64,000 nucleotides of DNA from Thermoactinospora rubra (GTDB lineage: Bacteria > Actinomycetota > Actinomycetes > Streptosporangiales > Streptosporangiaceae), in the NCBI RefSeq assembly GCF_002093975.1, contig NZ_MSZZ01000022.1, positions 124,001 to 188,000 of the forward strand, written 5' to 3'. The notes under the pieces were generated by a model, which made no database searches, was not told where the DNA came from, and saw nothing but the letters and a program-made list of their open reading frames with translations. This document shows positions 6,887-15,336 of this stretch, in pieces; the stretch's first letter is position 1, and the number at the start of each line of letters is the position of its first letter. The position numbers and the translations under genes are program-made.

Positions 6887-9800
6887 TAGTCCTCCTTCAG
6901 TTGCTCACGGCCCTGCCGTACACCTTGCTGGAAGCTCGACAGCCGGCTGCGCAGCTGGTCGGGCGAGACCTGTTCGGCGGGCCCGCCGCCGAACAGCGAC
7001 TCCGACGAGCGCGCGGACCCGGGTACGAGGTTGGCCTTGGGCACGCGCCTCGGCAGGCCGCCCGGGGTGTGCCCGGCCGTCACCGGCTCAACCGGAGCGC
7101 CCTGCGGCAGCCCGGCGCCCGGCGAACGCTGGGGCAGGGCCTGGTCGGGGGCGCCGGTCTCCGGACGCGCCTGCGGCTGCGGCCGTCCGGCGGGGGCGGC
7201 GGAGCCCTCCGCCGGGGCGGGCGGCTCCGGCGGCGCCGGCCGGGACAGGATCGCCGGCTTGGTGAACCAGTCCGACGTCGGGATCGAGCCCGCGGCGCCG
7301 GTGTCCTGGCCGTCGCCCTCGCGATAGGCGGGCAGCGGGCCGGTCAGCTCGGGCGCCTCCTGGGTGCTCCACGGGGAGCTCCAGGAGGACGAGCCCGGCT
7401 CGCCCGCCGCGGCGCTCGCCGTCTCGGCGAACGAGGGGAACAGGGGCTCCTCCGCCGCGGGCCGCCCGGAGAAGGACGGCTCCTCGCGACGGTCGGCGAA
7501 CGACGGGAACGCGGGCTCCTCACGGCGGTCCCCGAACGACGGGAACGCGGATTCCTCACGATGATCCGTGAAGGACGGGAACGCGGGCTCCTCACGGCGA
7601 TCCGCGACCGGCGGAAACGCGGGCTCCTCGCGACGGTCCGTGAAGGACGGGAACGCGGGCTCCTCGCGACGGTCCCCGAACGACGGGAATGCGGGCTCCT
7701 CCGGACGCGCACCGCCGGGCGCCGTGAAGGACGGGAAGGCCGGCTCGTCGGCGAAGGCGGACGGGCGGTCACCGTACGGCGCGATCCCGGGCTCCGCCGC
7801 CGGGCGGCCGGGCCGCTCCCGCGTGGGCAGCGCCTGCGGCTCCTCCGCGAACGACGGCCAGGAGCCCGCGCCGGGCGGCGGCACGCTGTCCGGCCACGGC
7901 GTGTCGACGGGAGCGGCGCTGAACACGCTCGTCGCCTCGTCCGCCAGGTCGTGGCCCGGGTCGCGGGTCGCGGGCGAGCCGCCGAAGCCGTACTGCGTGG
8001 CGGCCTCGAAGGACGGGTAGGACCCGCCGCCCGCCATGACCGGCGCCGAGGCGATGAGCACCGCGGGCAGCAGCACCTGGGCGGTCAGGCCCGGCCCGCC
8101 CTCGCGGGCGCGCAGCTGCACCTGGATGCCGTGCCGCAGGGCCAGGCGGCCGACCACGAACAGGCCCATGCGCCGGGCGACGGACACGTCGACCACCGGC
8201 GGGTGGGCCAGCCGCCAGTTGGCCTCGGCCAGCTCCTCGGCCGTCATGCCGATGCCCTGGTCGGACACCGACACCAGCACGCCGCCGCCCTCGGCCGGAG
8301 CGCTGGTGACCACGACCTTGCTCTCGCGCGGCGAGAAGGAGATGGCGTTCTCGATGAGCTCGGCCAGCAGGTGGACGACGTCGGTGACGGCCGGGCCGAC
8401 GACCTCCACGTCCGAGCGGATCTGGATGGAGACCCGCTCGTAGTTCTCGACCTCCGACAGCGAGGCGCGGGCCACGTCGACCAGCGGGACCGGCTCGCTC
8501 CACTTGCGCGCGCCCTCCTGACCGGCCAGGACCAGCAGGTTCTCGCTGTTGCGCCGCATGCGGGTGGCCAGGTGGTCCAGCCGGAACAGCTGGGACAGCC
8601 GGCTCTCGTCCTCCTCGCCGTGCTCCAGGTCCTCGATCAGCTGGAGCTGCCGCTCGACCAGGGTCTGGCTGCGCCGCGAGAGGTTGACGAACATCGCGTT
8701 GACGTTGGCGCGGAGCTTGGCCTCCTCACCGGCCAGCCGTACGGCCTCGCGGTGGACCTCGTCGAAGGCCCGCGCCACCTCGCCGATCTCGTCGCGGGTG
8801 TCGATGCCCACCGAGGGCACCTCGACCCCCGCGGACTCGCCGCCCTCGCGCAGCCGCTGGACCGTCTCGGGCAGCCGGCGGCCGGCGATCTCCAGGGCCT
8901 CGGCGCGCAGCCGGCGCAGCGGCCGGACCAGCGACCCGGCGACCCGGACGGTGATCAGCAGGACGAGCAGGAGCAGGACGAGGATGACCGCGCCGGAGAC
9001 GATCGCGTTGCGCTGCTCGGCGTCGCTCAGCTCCCCGGCCCGCTTGACCAGCTGGCCGGCCAGGTCCTCCTCGACCTTGCGCATCGCGTCGACCGTGGCG
9101 CCGGTGCTGGTGTACCAGACGGTCAGGTCGCGCTTGGTGGTGATGTCCAGGTCGCGGATGGTGCGGTACTCGCGCAGCTGGGCCAGGGCCCGCTGGCGCA
9201 TGGCGTCGGCGCGGTCCACCTGGAAGCCGCGGACGGTCCTCTTGTACAGCCCGGCCTCCGCCGCCCCGGCCTCGGTGTCGAAGGTGGCCAGCTCGGCCTG
9301 CTGCCGGTCCCAGGAGCCCAGGAAGTCGGCCAGGTCGTCGTAGTCCAGCCGGCGCTCCACCAGGGCGACCAGGAGGATGACCTGCTGGCGGGAGACCTCC
9401 TCCTTGGCCTGGTGCAGCGCCGCGAAGGCGGTCGCGTCGCCGATGAGGTCCTCGTCGCCGCCCACGGTGGCCAGCTCGCCCTGCAGGCCGCGCAGCACCT
9501 GGATGAGGCTGGAGTAGGTGCGGATGGCCGCGCGGGCGGGCGCGCTCTCGCCCAGGATGGCGTCGCGCAGCCCGTCCAGGCCGTTGAGCCAGCGGCGGAT
9601 CTCCTGGGTCGCCGTCTGGACTCGGGCGGAGTGGTCGGGGCCGATCGCGGCCGTGGCGTCCAGCACCTGGATCTTCGCCTTGTCGACGACCTCGCGCTGC
9701 TCGCGCAGGCGCGCCATGTGGGTGGTGGGCCGCCGGTCGGCCCTGGACCAGGCGACCAGCGTGCGTTCCTTGCCCAGCTCGTGGGACAGGGCGCTCAGCC

Positions 9801-10065
9801 GCTGGACCAGCTCGGCCACCTGGGTCAGCCGCCGGTACTCGGCGTTGGTGCCCACCGCGTCGGCGAGCTGGATGCCGGCGAGAAGCACGCCCACGACGGT
9901 GGGAATGAGGATCAGCGCCACGAGCCTGGTGCGCACGCGCCAGTTCCCCAGGTGGAACCGCCCGCGTGAGCGCTGTCCTGGCGTGGCTCGCCGGGGGTTT
10001 TCCTTCCTCACTTGCCTTCGCAACCTCTCGCCCTGTGCTCGAAATCGACGCCCTGTGGGACGCAT
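6886..10065 (-). CDS. cvnA: Conservon A: CvnA sensor-kinase-like membrane protein with repeat tail
   Basis: This protein of about 1059 residues has a membrane helix at about 48-67, a helical NIT-type sensor region to about 345, a second membrane helix at about 350-375 and a HAMP region. A degenerate dimerisation helix (LDHLATRMRRNSENLLVL) precedes a GHKL ATPase domain with the N box ELIENAISFSP at about 563 and DQGIGM as the G1 box. The last 380 or so residues form a Pro/Glu-rich disordered tail containing six 12-residue repeats. The start is uncertain: ATG 10065 gives 40 residues before NWRVR, while GTG 10011 has GAGAGG upstream and gives about 22. Canonical autophosphorylation is doubtful in this family. 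Confidence 0.88.
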   Translation of the reverse strand: MRPTGRRFRAQGERLRRQVRKENPRRATPGQRSRGRFHLGNWRVRTRLVALILIPTVVGVLLAGIQLADAVGTNAEYRRLTQVAELVQRLSALSHELGKERTLVAWSRADRRPTTHMARLREQREVVDKAKIQVLDATAAIGPDHSARVQTATQEIRRWLNGLDGLRDAILGESAPARAAIRTYSSLIQVLRGLQGELATVGGDEDLIGDATAFAALHQAKEEVSRQQVILLVALVERRLDYDDLADFLGSWDRQQAELATFDTEAGAAEAGLYKRTVRGFQVDRADAMRQRALAQLREYRTIRDLDITTKRDLTVWYTSTGATVDAMRKVEEDLAGQLVKRAGELSDAEQRNAIVSGAVILVLLLLVLLITVRVAGSLVRPLRRLRAEALEIAGRRLPETVQRLREGGESAGVEVPSVGIDTRDEIGEVARAFDEVHREAVRLAGEEAKLRANVNAMFVNLSRRSQTLVERQLQLIEDLEHGEEDESRLSQLFRLDHLATRMRRNSENLLVLAGQEGARKWSEPVPLVDVARASLSEVENYERVSIQIRSDVEVVGPAVTDVVHLLAELIENAISFSPRESKVVVTSAPAEGGGVLVSVSDQGIGMTAEELAEANWRLAHPPVVDVSVARRMGLFVVGRLALRHGIQVQLRAREGGPGLTAQVLLPAVLIASAPVMAGGGSYPSFEAATQYGFGGSPATRDPGHDLADEATSVFSAAPVDTPWPDSVPPPGAGSWPSFAEEPQALPTRERPGRPAAEPGIAPYGDRPSAFADEPAFPSFTAPGGARPEEPAFPSFGDRREEPAFPSFTDRREEPAFPPVADRREEPAFPSFTDHREESAFPSFGDRREEPAFPSFADRREEPSFSGRPAAEEPLFPSFAETASAAAGEPGSSSWSSPWSTQEAPELTGPLPAYREGDGQDTGAAGSIPTSDWFTKPAILSRPAPPEPPAPAEGSAAPAGRPQPQARPETGAPDQALPQRSPGAGLPQGAPVEPVTAGHTPGGLPRRVPKANLVPGSARSSESLFGGGPAEQVSPDQLRSRLSSFQQGVRQGREQLKED
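7486..7701 (-). repeat. Six tandem 36-bp coding repeats in cvnA
   Basis: Six contiguous 36-bp units each encode a 12-residue unit of consensus EEPAFPSFxDRR (about residues 789-860 of CvnA A). Degenerate partial units flank both ends (DEPAFPSFTAPGG upstream, EEPSFSG and EEPLFPSF downstream). Units differ at a few positions (S to PV, R to H, P to S), so the array is not freshly expanded. Array length is a multiple of 3, so unit gain or loss keeps the frame. Confidence 0.9.
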
Positions 10066-10182
10066 GGGACAGGTGTAACCAGGGTAATTGGATCACACCC
10101 CTTACCAGATCGGCGAACCGACCGTTTACCTGGTCCTACCTGCTCATGCCCTTTATGCCGATAAGTGCCTAGAAGTCGTATT

Positions 10183-11580
10183 TCAGGCTGGCCGGAACGA
10201 GTCCCGCTCGACCGGTGCGGCATGCTTGATCATCAGGTGGCGGGTCACCGAGTACTCCAGGACCGCCTCCTGGCTCATGTCCTTGCCGAACCCGCTGCCC
10301 TTGACGCCGCCGTGCGGGGCCTCGCTGGCGATCGGCAGGTGGTCGTTCACCCACGTCACGCCCACGTCCAGGCGGTGCGACACCCGCATCGCGCGGGCCA
10401 CGTCGCGTGACCACACCGACGAGGCCAGGCCGTAGCGGGTGTCGTTGGCCAGCCGTACCGCCTCGTCCTCCCCGTCGAAGGGCAGCACCACCAGCACCGG
10501 GCCGAAGACCTCGCCCTGCACCAGCTCGCTGTCCTGTGCCACGCCGGTGACCAGGGTCGGCGGGTAGTAGAAGCCCGGGCCCGCCGGCGGGGCGCCGCCG
10601 TGGACGACGGTGCCGCGGGCGCGTTCGACGAAGCCGTGCACCCGCTCGCGGTGCTGGGCCGAGATCAGCGGGCCGATGTCGGTCTTGGCGTCCCACGGGT
10701 CGCCCACCGTGATGCCCGCGATCGTGGCGCGCAGGGCCTCGACGGCCTCGCCGTACACGCTCCTGGCGACGTAGACGCGGGTGGCGGCGGTGCAGTCCTG
10801 GCCGGTGTTGTAGGTGGCGCCCATGGCCACGCCGCGCGCCATCTCGGCCAGGTCGGCGTCCTCGAACACCAGCGCCGGGGCCTTGCCGCCCAGCTCCAGG
10901 TGGACGCGCTTGAGGCTGCGGGCCGCGCCGCTCATCACCGCCCGGCCGGTCTCGGTCGAGCCCGTCACGCTGACCATGTCGACGCCGGGATCGGTCACCA
11001 GGGCCTGGCCGACCTCGGCGCCGCCCAGCACCACCTGCGCCAGGCCCTCCGGCGCGCCCGCGCGGGCGATCAGCTCGGCCAGGCGCAGGGTGGTGCGCGG
11101 GGTCTGGGGCGCGGGCTTGACGACCACCGCATTGCCCGCCGCCAGGGCGGGGGCAGCCTTCCAGACGGCCATGATGAACGGGAAGTTCCACGGCGCGATC
11201 GACCCGACCACCCCGACCGGGCGGCGCAGCAGGACCGAGGTGTAGCCCTGGCTGAACACGCCCGCGCCGGAGCCGTCCAGGCTGCGCGCAGCGCCGGCGA
11301 AGAAGCGCAGGTTGTCCACGGCGAAGGGCAGCTCGCCGTCCCTGAAGACCGCCGCGGGCTTGCCGGTCTCCTCCACCTCGAGCCTGGTCAACTCCTCGGC
11401 GTCGGCCTCCACCAGGTCGGCCAGGCGCAGCAGGACCCTGGCGCGCTCGGCGGGCGTGGCCTCGGCCCACTCGGCGAAGGCGGCCCTGGCCCGCCGTACG
11501 GCGGCGCCGACGGCCTCCACGGAGGTGTCGGGCACCTCCGCGACGGGCTGTCCGGTGGCCGGGTTGATCAGCTGGCGCAT
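10183..11580 (-). CDS. Aldehyde dehydrogenase, gamma-aminobutyraldehyde type
   Basis: This 465-residue NAD(P)-dependent aldehyde dehydrogenase carries PWNFPFIMAVWK, the VTGSTETGR cofactor loop, the catalytic Glu motif LELGGKAP and the catalytic Cys within NTGQDCTAATRVYV. The GQDCTAA form around the Cys is typical of gamma-aminobutyraldehyde and betaine-aldehyde dehydrogenases (PatD-like). The ATG at 11580 begins the family N-terminus MRQLINPATGQ. It lies 8 bases after the glycosyltransferase, so the two form an operon. A polyamine importer operon follows the next gene, which supports a role in putrescine breakdown. Betaine aldehyde is the main alternative substrate. Confidence 0.85.
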   Translation of the reverse strand: MRQLINPATGQPVAEVPDTSVEAVGAAVRRARAAFAEWAEATPAERARVLLRLADLVEADAEELTRLEVEETGKPAAVFRDGELPFAVDNLRFFAGAARSLDGSGAGVFSQGYTSVLLRRPVGVVGSIAPWNFPFIMAVWKAAPALAAGNAVVVKPAPQTPRTTLRLAELIARAGAPEGLAQVVLGGAEVGQALVTDPGVDMVSVTGSTETGRAVMSGAARSLKRVHLELGGKAPALVFEDADLAEMARGVAMGATYNTGQDCTAATRVYVARSVYGEAVEALRATIAGITVGDPWDAKTDIGPLISAQHRERVHGFVERARGTVVHGGAPPAGPGFYYPPTLVTGVAQDSELVQGEVFGPVLVVLPFDGEDEAVRLANDTRYGLASSVWSRDVARAMRVSHRLDVGVTWVNDHLPIASEAPHGGVKGSGFGKDMSQEAVLEYSVTRHLMIKHAAPVERDSFRPA

Positions 11581-11588
11581 GTGACTCT

Positions 11589-12866
11589 CTACTTCTTCCC
11601 GAGGCCCTCGATGAGGTCGGCCGCCTTGCGCAGGCCGTCGCGGCGGCGGATCTCCTCGCCGATGCCCGCCAGGCGCTCGCGGAGCTCGGTGTCCCCCAGC
11701 AGGCGGTCCACGGCGCCCAGCAGCTCGGCGTCGGTGAACGTGTAGGTGGACAGCCGCACGCCGAAGCCGAGCTCGTCGACCCGCTGGGCGTTGTCGTACT
11801 GGTCCCAGAACAGCGGCAGCAGGATCATGGGCTTGCCGAAGTGCATGGCCTCGGTGGTGGTGTTGTTGCCGCCGTGCGTGATGACGAGGTCCGCCAGCGG
11901 GATGATCTTGGTCTGCGGGACGAACTCCGCGCCCCACATGTTCTCCGCCAGCCTGATCTCCTTGTGCAGCGGCCCCATCGAGACGATGTACTGGTGCTCG
12001 GTCTTGCCCAGCACGTCGATGACCCGCTGCATCAACTCCACGTCGGAGGAGCCCAGCGAGCCGAGGGAGAAGTACACCAGCGAGGCGCCCTCGCGCCGCT
12101 CGAAGGGCGGCGTGAAGTCCTCGTCGGTCTCCCGCACCGAGGAGTCCAGCCGGTGCCAGGTGGCGTCCAGCGGCCGGGCGCCGACGTAGTCCAGCGCCTC
12201 CGGGTAGACGTAGAGGTTCAGGTCGCCGGAGTGGATGAAGTCCAGCTCGGGCAGCGGCCGGGTGCCCTGGGAGACGCACCACTCGTTGAAGGCACTCCAC
12301 AGCTCCCGGTGCGTGCGGTCGTACTCGGCGCGGAAGGCGTCCCACTGCGAGCGGTCCGCGGAGGGCAGGCCGGAGAAGACCGGCGGGACGTTCTCGCCGC
12401 GGATCTCCAGCGGGTTGCAGGAGACGATGCGGACGAACGGCTTGCCCGCGGTGAGCAGCGCCGGGAAGGTGAGGACGTTGTCCTCGACGATGACGTCCGG
12501 CCGGACGCGCTCGATGATCTCCTTCAGCTGCGGCTCGCAGTACTTGGCGCCGTCGATCAGCGACTCCCAGATGGGCTTGATGACGGTCTCGAGCTGCTCG
12601 AAGGTGCTCTTGCGGTACTCGGGCGCGGTCTCGCGGATGAAGTCCTTCCAGAACTGGCCCGGGTCCTGCTCCTCCCCGGCCTCGGCGGGCGGGGCCAGGT
12701 CGACGAGGTCCTCCTCGAAGCCCAGCGCCTCCAGCTTGCCCTTCCAGGAGGCCTCGGCGGCGAAGACCACGCGGTGCCCGCGGCGGCGCAGGATGTCGCC
12801 GATCCCGATGCAGTTGTTAGTTGGCCCGTAGGCGCTTTCCGGCATGAAGAGGATGGTCAGCGGCAT
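11589..12866 (-). CDS. MGT-family (GT1) glycosyltransferase
   Basis: This 425-residue GT-B fold glycosyltransferase resembles macrolide- and UDP-glucuronosyltransferase-type GT1 enzymes. The N-terminal acceptor half begins PLTILFMPESAYGPTNNCIG. The C-terminal half has the nucleotide-sugar-binding signature THGGNNTTTEAMHFGKPM followed by LPLFWDQYDNAQRV. GGGAGG lies 6 bases before the ATG. It is divergent from a TetR gene across 77 bases containing a good palindrome and is followed closely by the aldehyde dehydrogenase. The acceptor could be a xenobiotic or a natural product; no biosynthetic cluster is visible. Confidence 0.85.
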   Translation of the reverse strand: MPLTILFMPESAYGPTNNCIGIGDILRRRGHRVVFAAEASWKGKLEALGFEEDLVDLAPPAEAGEEQDPGQFWKDFIRETAPEYRKSTFEQLETVIKPIWESLIDGAKYCEPQLKEIIERVRPDVIVEDNVLTFPALLTAGKPFVRIVSCNPLEIRGENVPPVFSGLPSADRSQWDAFRAEYDRTHRELWSAFNEWCVSQGTRPLPELDFIHSGDLNLYVYPEALDYVGARPLDATWHRLDSSVRETDEDFTPPFERREGASLVYFSLGSLGSSDVELMQRVIDVLGKTEHQYIVSMGPLHKEIRLAENMWGAEFVPQTKIIPLADLVITHGGNNTTTEAMHFGKPMILLPLFWDQYDNAQRVDELGFGVRLSTYTFTDAELLGAVDRLLGDTELRERLAGIGEEIRRRDGLRKAADLIEGLGKK

Positions 12867-12891
12867 GTTTGCCTCCCATGGGACAGACGAG

Positions 12892-12907
12892 TTGAATCAC
12901 ACTTCAA
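12892..12907. promoter_or_regulatory. Candidate TetR operator (TTGAA-N6-TTCAA)
   Basis: The perfect inverted repeat TTGAATCACACTTCAA lies between the divergent glycosyltransferase and TetR genes, 26 bases before the glycosyltransferase start. It is the obvious binding site for the adjacent regulator. Assignment is from position and symmetry only. Confidence 0.55.
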
Positions 12908-12943
12908 AAGGTCAGCTGGCGTAAAGGTCGGCTTCACGGCACT

Positions 12944-13558
12944 ATGGCTCGCGTGACCCAGCGGAAGAGCCGCACCGACCGGCGAAACGACCTGATCGAG
13001 GCCGCCCGCCGCGCGATCGTCCGCCACGGCATCGACCGGGTGCAGCTCGCGCACGTCGCCGAGGAGGCCGGGCTGAGCTCCGGCGCGGTGCTCTATCACT
13101 ACCCCGACCTGTCGGACCTGCTGCTGGACGCCCAGCAGGCCGGGCTGGAGCGCTTCTACGAGCAGCGGCTCAAGCAGATCGCGAGCCTGTCGGACCCGGC
13201 CGAGAAGCTGGTCACCACCATCAGGGCCGGGCTGCCCACCGGGCCGGACGACCCCGACGTGCGGCTGCTCAACGAGTGCGGCGGCGCCGCGGGGCGCAAC
13301 CGCATGTACGCGCTGATGCTGACCGCGCTGTACGACCGGCAGGTGTCGATGTACCAGTCGATCCTGGACACCGGGGCGGCCCTCGGGGTCTTCACGCTGA
13401 CCGCCGACTCGCAGACGATCGCGCGCAACCTGGTGGCTCTGGAGGACGCGTACGGCTACCGCATCACGGCCCGGCACCCGGCGATCGGCCCGGCGCAGGC
13501 CGTCGAGCTGATCCTGTCCTACGCCCGGACGGCGACGGGGTGCCCGCTCACGCATTGA
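12944..13558 (+). CDS. TetR-family transcriptional regulator
   Basis: This 204-residue repressor has an N-terminal TetR helix-turn-helix (RRNDLIEAARRAIVRHGIDR, then VAEEAGLSSGAVLYHYPDLS) and an all-helical ligand domain behind it. It diverges from the glycosyltransferase-aldehyde dehydrogenase operon and probably controls it and itself through the palindrome at 12892-12907. Its stop overlaps the convergent potA stop by 11 bases, so it could also have a role in polyamine control. The ligand is unknown. Confidence 0.88.
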   Translation: MARVTQRKSRTDRRNDLIEAARRAIVRHGIDRVQLAHVAEEAGLSSGAVLYHYPDLSDLLLDAQQAGLERFYEQRLKQIASLSDPAEKLVTTIRAGLPTGPDDPDVRLLNECGGAAGRNRMYALMLTALYDRQVSMYQSILDTGAALGVFTLTADSQTIARNLVALEDAYGYRITARHPAIGPAQAVELILSYARTATGCPLTH

Positions 13559-14573
13559 TGATCACCGCGTCCTCGGGCGCCCAGCCGAGCACGACCTGTT
13601 CGCCGGGCCGTACCCTGCTGGCTCCCTGGACGGCGGCCAGCACCGGCTTGGGGTGGCCCGCGACCTGCACGGAGACGTGCGAGACGCCGCCGTAGAAGCT
13701 CACGTCGGCGACGGTGCCCGCCAGCCCCTCCCCGGCGTCGAGCCGGACCTTCTCCGGCCGGACGGCGAGCAGCGCGGCGGCGCCCTCGGTGGCCTGGCCC
13801 GTGCCGCGCAGCAGCCCGAACGCCTCGGTCTTGACTCCGCCGTCGGTGAAGACGCCCTCGAACAGGTTGTTGGCGCCGACGAAGTCGGCCACGAAGCGGG
13901 TGCGCGGCCGCTCGTAGAGGGCGACCGGCTCGTCCACCTGGCAGACGCGCCCGGCGGAGAAGACGGCGATGCGGTCGGCCAGCGACATGGCCTCCTCCTG
14001 GTCGTGGGTGACCACGACGAAGGTGATGCCGACCTCGTGCTGCAGGCGCTTGAGCTCCAGCTGCATGTCCGCGCGGACCTTCTTGTCCAGCGCCGACAGC
14101 GGCTCGTCGAGCAGCAGCAGGCGGGGCCGCTTGACGATCGCGCGGGCCAGGGCGACGCGCTGGCGCTGGCCGCCGGACAGCTGGTGGGGCTTCCTGCCGC
14201 CGAGGTCCGACAGCCCGACGGTCTCCAGCACCTCGCCGACGCGGTGCCTGATCTCGGCCCGGTCCAGCTTCTCCTGCTCCAGGCCGTAGGCGACGTTCTT
14301 GGCGACCGTCATGTGCGGGAAGAGCGCGTAGGACTGGAACATGAGGTTGACGGGCCGCTTGTTCGGCGGCTTGGCGAGCAGGTCCGCCCCGTCGAGCGTG
14401 ACCGTGCCGGAGTCGGGCGTCTCGAAGCCGGCGAGGATGCGCAGCAGCGTGGTCTTGCCGCAGCCGGAGGGGCCCAGCAGCGCGAAGAACTCGCCCTGGC
14501 CGATCTCCAGCGAGACGTCCTCCAGGGCGGTGACCTCGCCGAAGCGGCGGCTGACCCGGTCAATCGTGAGCAC
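13548..14573 (-). CDS. potA: Polyamine ABC transporter ATP-binding protein
   Basis: This 341-residue ATPase ends the potDBCA operon. Walker A is GPSGCGKTT at about residue 34, the signature is LSGGQRQRVALARA, and Walker B is LLLLDEPLSALD. A C-terminal TOBE-type beta domain (about 240-341, with LAVRPEKVRL) is typical of PotA. The 14-base overlap with potC indicates coupled translation. It powers uptake of spermidine or putrescine captured by the PotD-like protein. Related transporters take up other compounds such as opines, so the substrate is probable, not certain. Confidence 0.87.
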   Translation of the reverse strand: MLTIDRVSRRFGEVTALEDVSLEIGQGEFFALLGPSGCGKTTLLRILAGFETPDSGTVTLDGADLLAKPPNKRPVNLMFQSYALFPHMTVAKNVAYGLEQEKLDRAEIRHRVGEVLETVGLSDLGGRKPHQLSGGQRQRVALARAIVKRPRLLLLDEPLSALDKKVRADMQLELKRLQHEVGITFVVVTHDQEEAMSLADRIAVFSAGRVCQVDEPVALYERPRTRFVADFVGANNLFEGVFTDGGVKTEAFGLLRGTGQATEGAAALLAVRPEKVRLDAGEGLAGTVADVSFYGGVSHVSVQVAGHPKPVLAAVQGASRVRPGEQVVLGWAPEDAVIINA

Positions 14574-15336
14574 GACGACTCTCCCCGATCTTGGTGAGGC
14601 GCTGCCCCGCGATGACGGCGGTGAAGCTGACCAGCAGCATGATCGAGGCCAGCGCGTTGACCTCGGGCTTCACCCCGACGCGGAGCATGGAGTAGATGAC
14701 GATGGGCAACGTCTGCTCGGTCGGCCCGATCGTGAAGAAGGCGATGACGAACTCGTCGACGGACAGCGTGAAGGCCAGCAGCGCCCCGGCCACGATGCCC
14801 GGCAGCAGCTGCGGCAGCGTGATCCTGACGAACGTCCGGACGGCTCCGGCGCCCAGGTCGCGCGAGGCCTCCTCCAGCGAGGTGTCGGCGTGCGTCAGCC
14901 GCGTGCGCACCACGGCGGCGACGAACGCCATGGCGAACACCGTGTGCGCGATCGTCACCGACCACAGGCCGAGCGTGAACTCGACCACGGTGTAGAGCAT
15001 GAGCAGCCCGATCGCGATGATGAGGTCGGGCAGCACGGCCGGCATGAGGCTGACGGCGTCCAGCAGCCGGGAGCGGCTGTAGCGGGCCAGGCCCACGGCC
15101 AGCAGGGTGCCGAGCACCGTGGCCAGCACGGTGGTGCCCGCCGCCACGACGAGGGTGTTGACCAGGCCCTCGCCGATCCGGGCGTTGCCGGCCAGCTCGC
15201 CGTACCACTTGAGGCTGAAGCCCTCGAACACGTACGGCGAGGTGCCCGCGTTGAAGGACATGGCCACGACGACCAGGATCGGCACGTAGAGGAAGGCGTA
15301 GGTCAGCCAGAGCGGGACGAATCGCAGCTTACCCAT
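14560..15336 (-). CDS. potC: Polyamine ABC transporter permease
   Basis: This 258-residue inner-membrane permease has about six membrane segments and the EAA-type loop EASRDLGAGAVRTFVRITLPQ. The opening LWLTYAFLYVPILVVVAMSF is characteristic of PotC/PotI proteins. It overlaps potB upstream by 8 bases and potA downstream by 14 bases, so the operon is tightly coupled. It pairs with PotB to form the translocation channel. Confidence 0.87.
   Translation of the reverse strand: MGKLRFVPLWLTYAFLYVPILVVVAMSFNAGTSPYVFEGFSLKWYGELAGNARIGEGLVNTLVVAAGTTVLATVLGTLLAVGLARYSRSRLLDAVSLMPAVLPDLIIAIGLLMLYTVVEFTLGLWSVTIAHTVFAMAFVAAVVRTRLTHADTSLEEASRDLGAGAVRTFVRITLPQLLPGIVAGALLAFTLSVDEFVIAFFTIGPTEQTLPIVIYSMLRVGVKPEVNALASIMLLVSFTAVIAGQRLTKIGESRRAHD

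Noticed and set aside
7486..7701. 36-bp repeats considered as a CRISPR array
   Set aside because: The units are contiguous with no spacers, lie in a coding frame and encode a regular peptide repeat; no cas genes are nearby.
6862..9969. Very long open frame on the plus strand opposite cvnA of conservon A
   Set aside because: Composition is His/Arg/Gly/Leu-rich with no family resemblance; it is the antisense shadow of a real high-GC gene. The same applies to long plus-strand frames opposite conservons B (20916-23594) and C (41842-45060).
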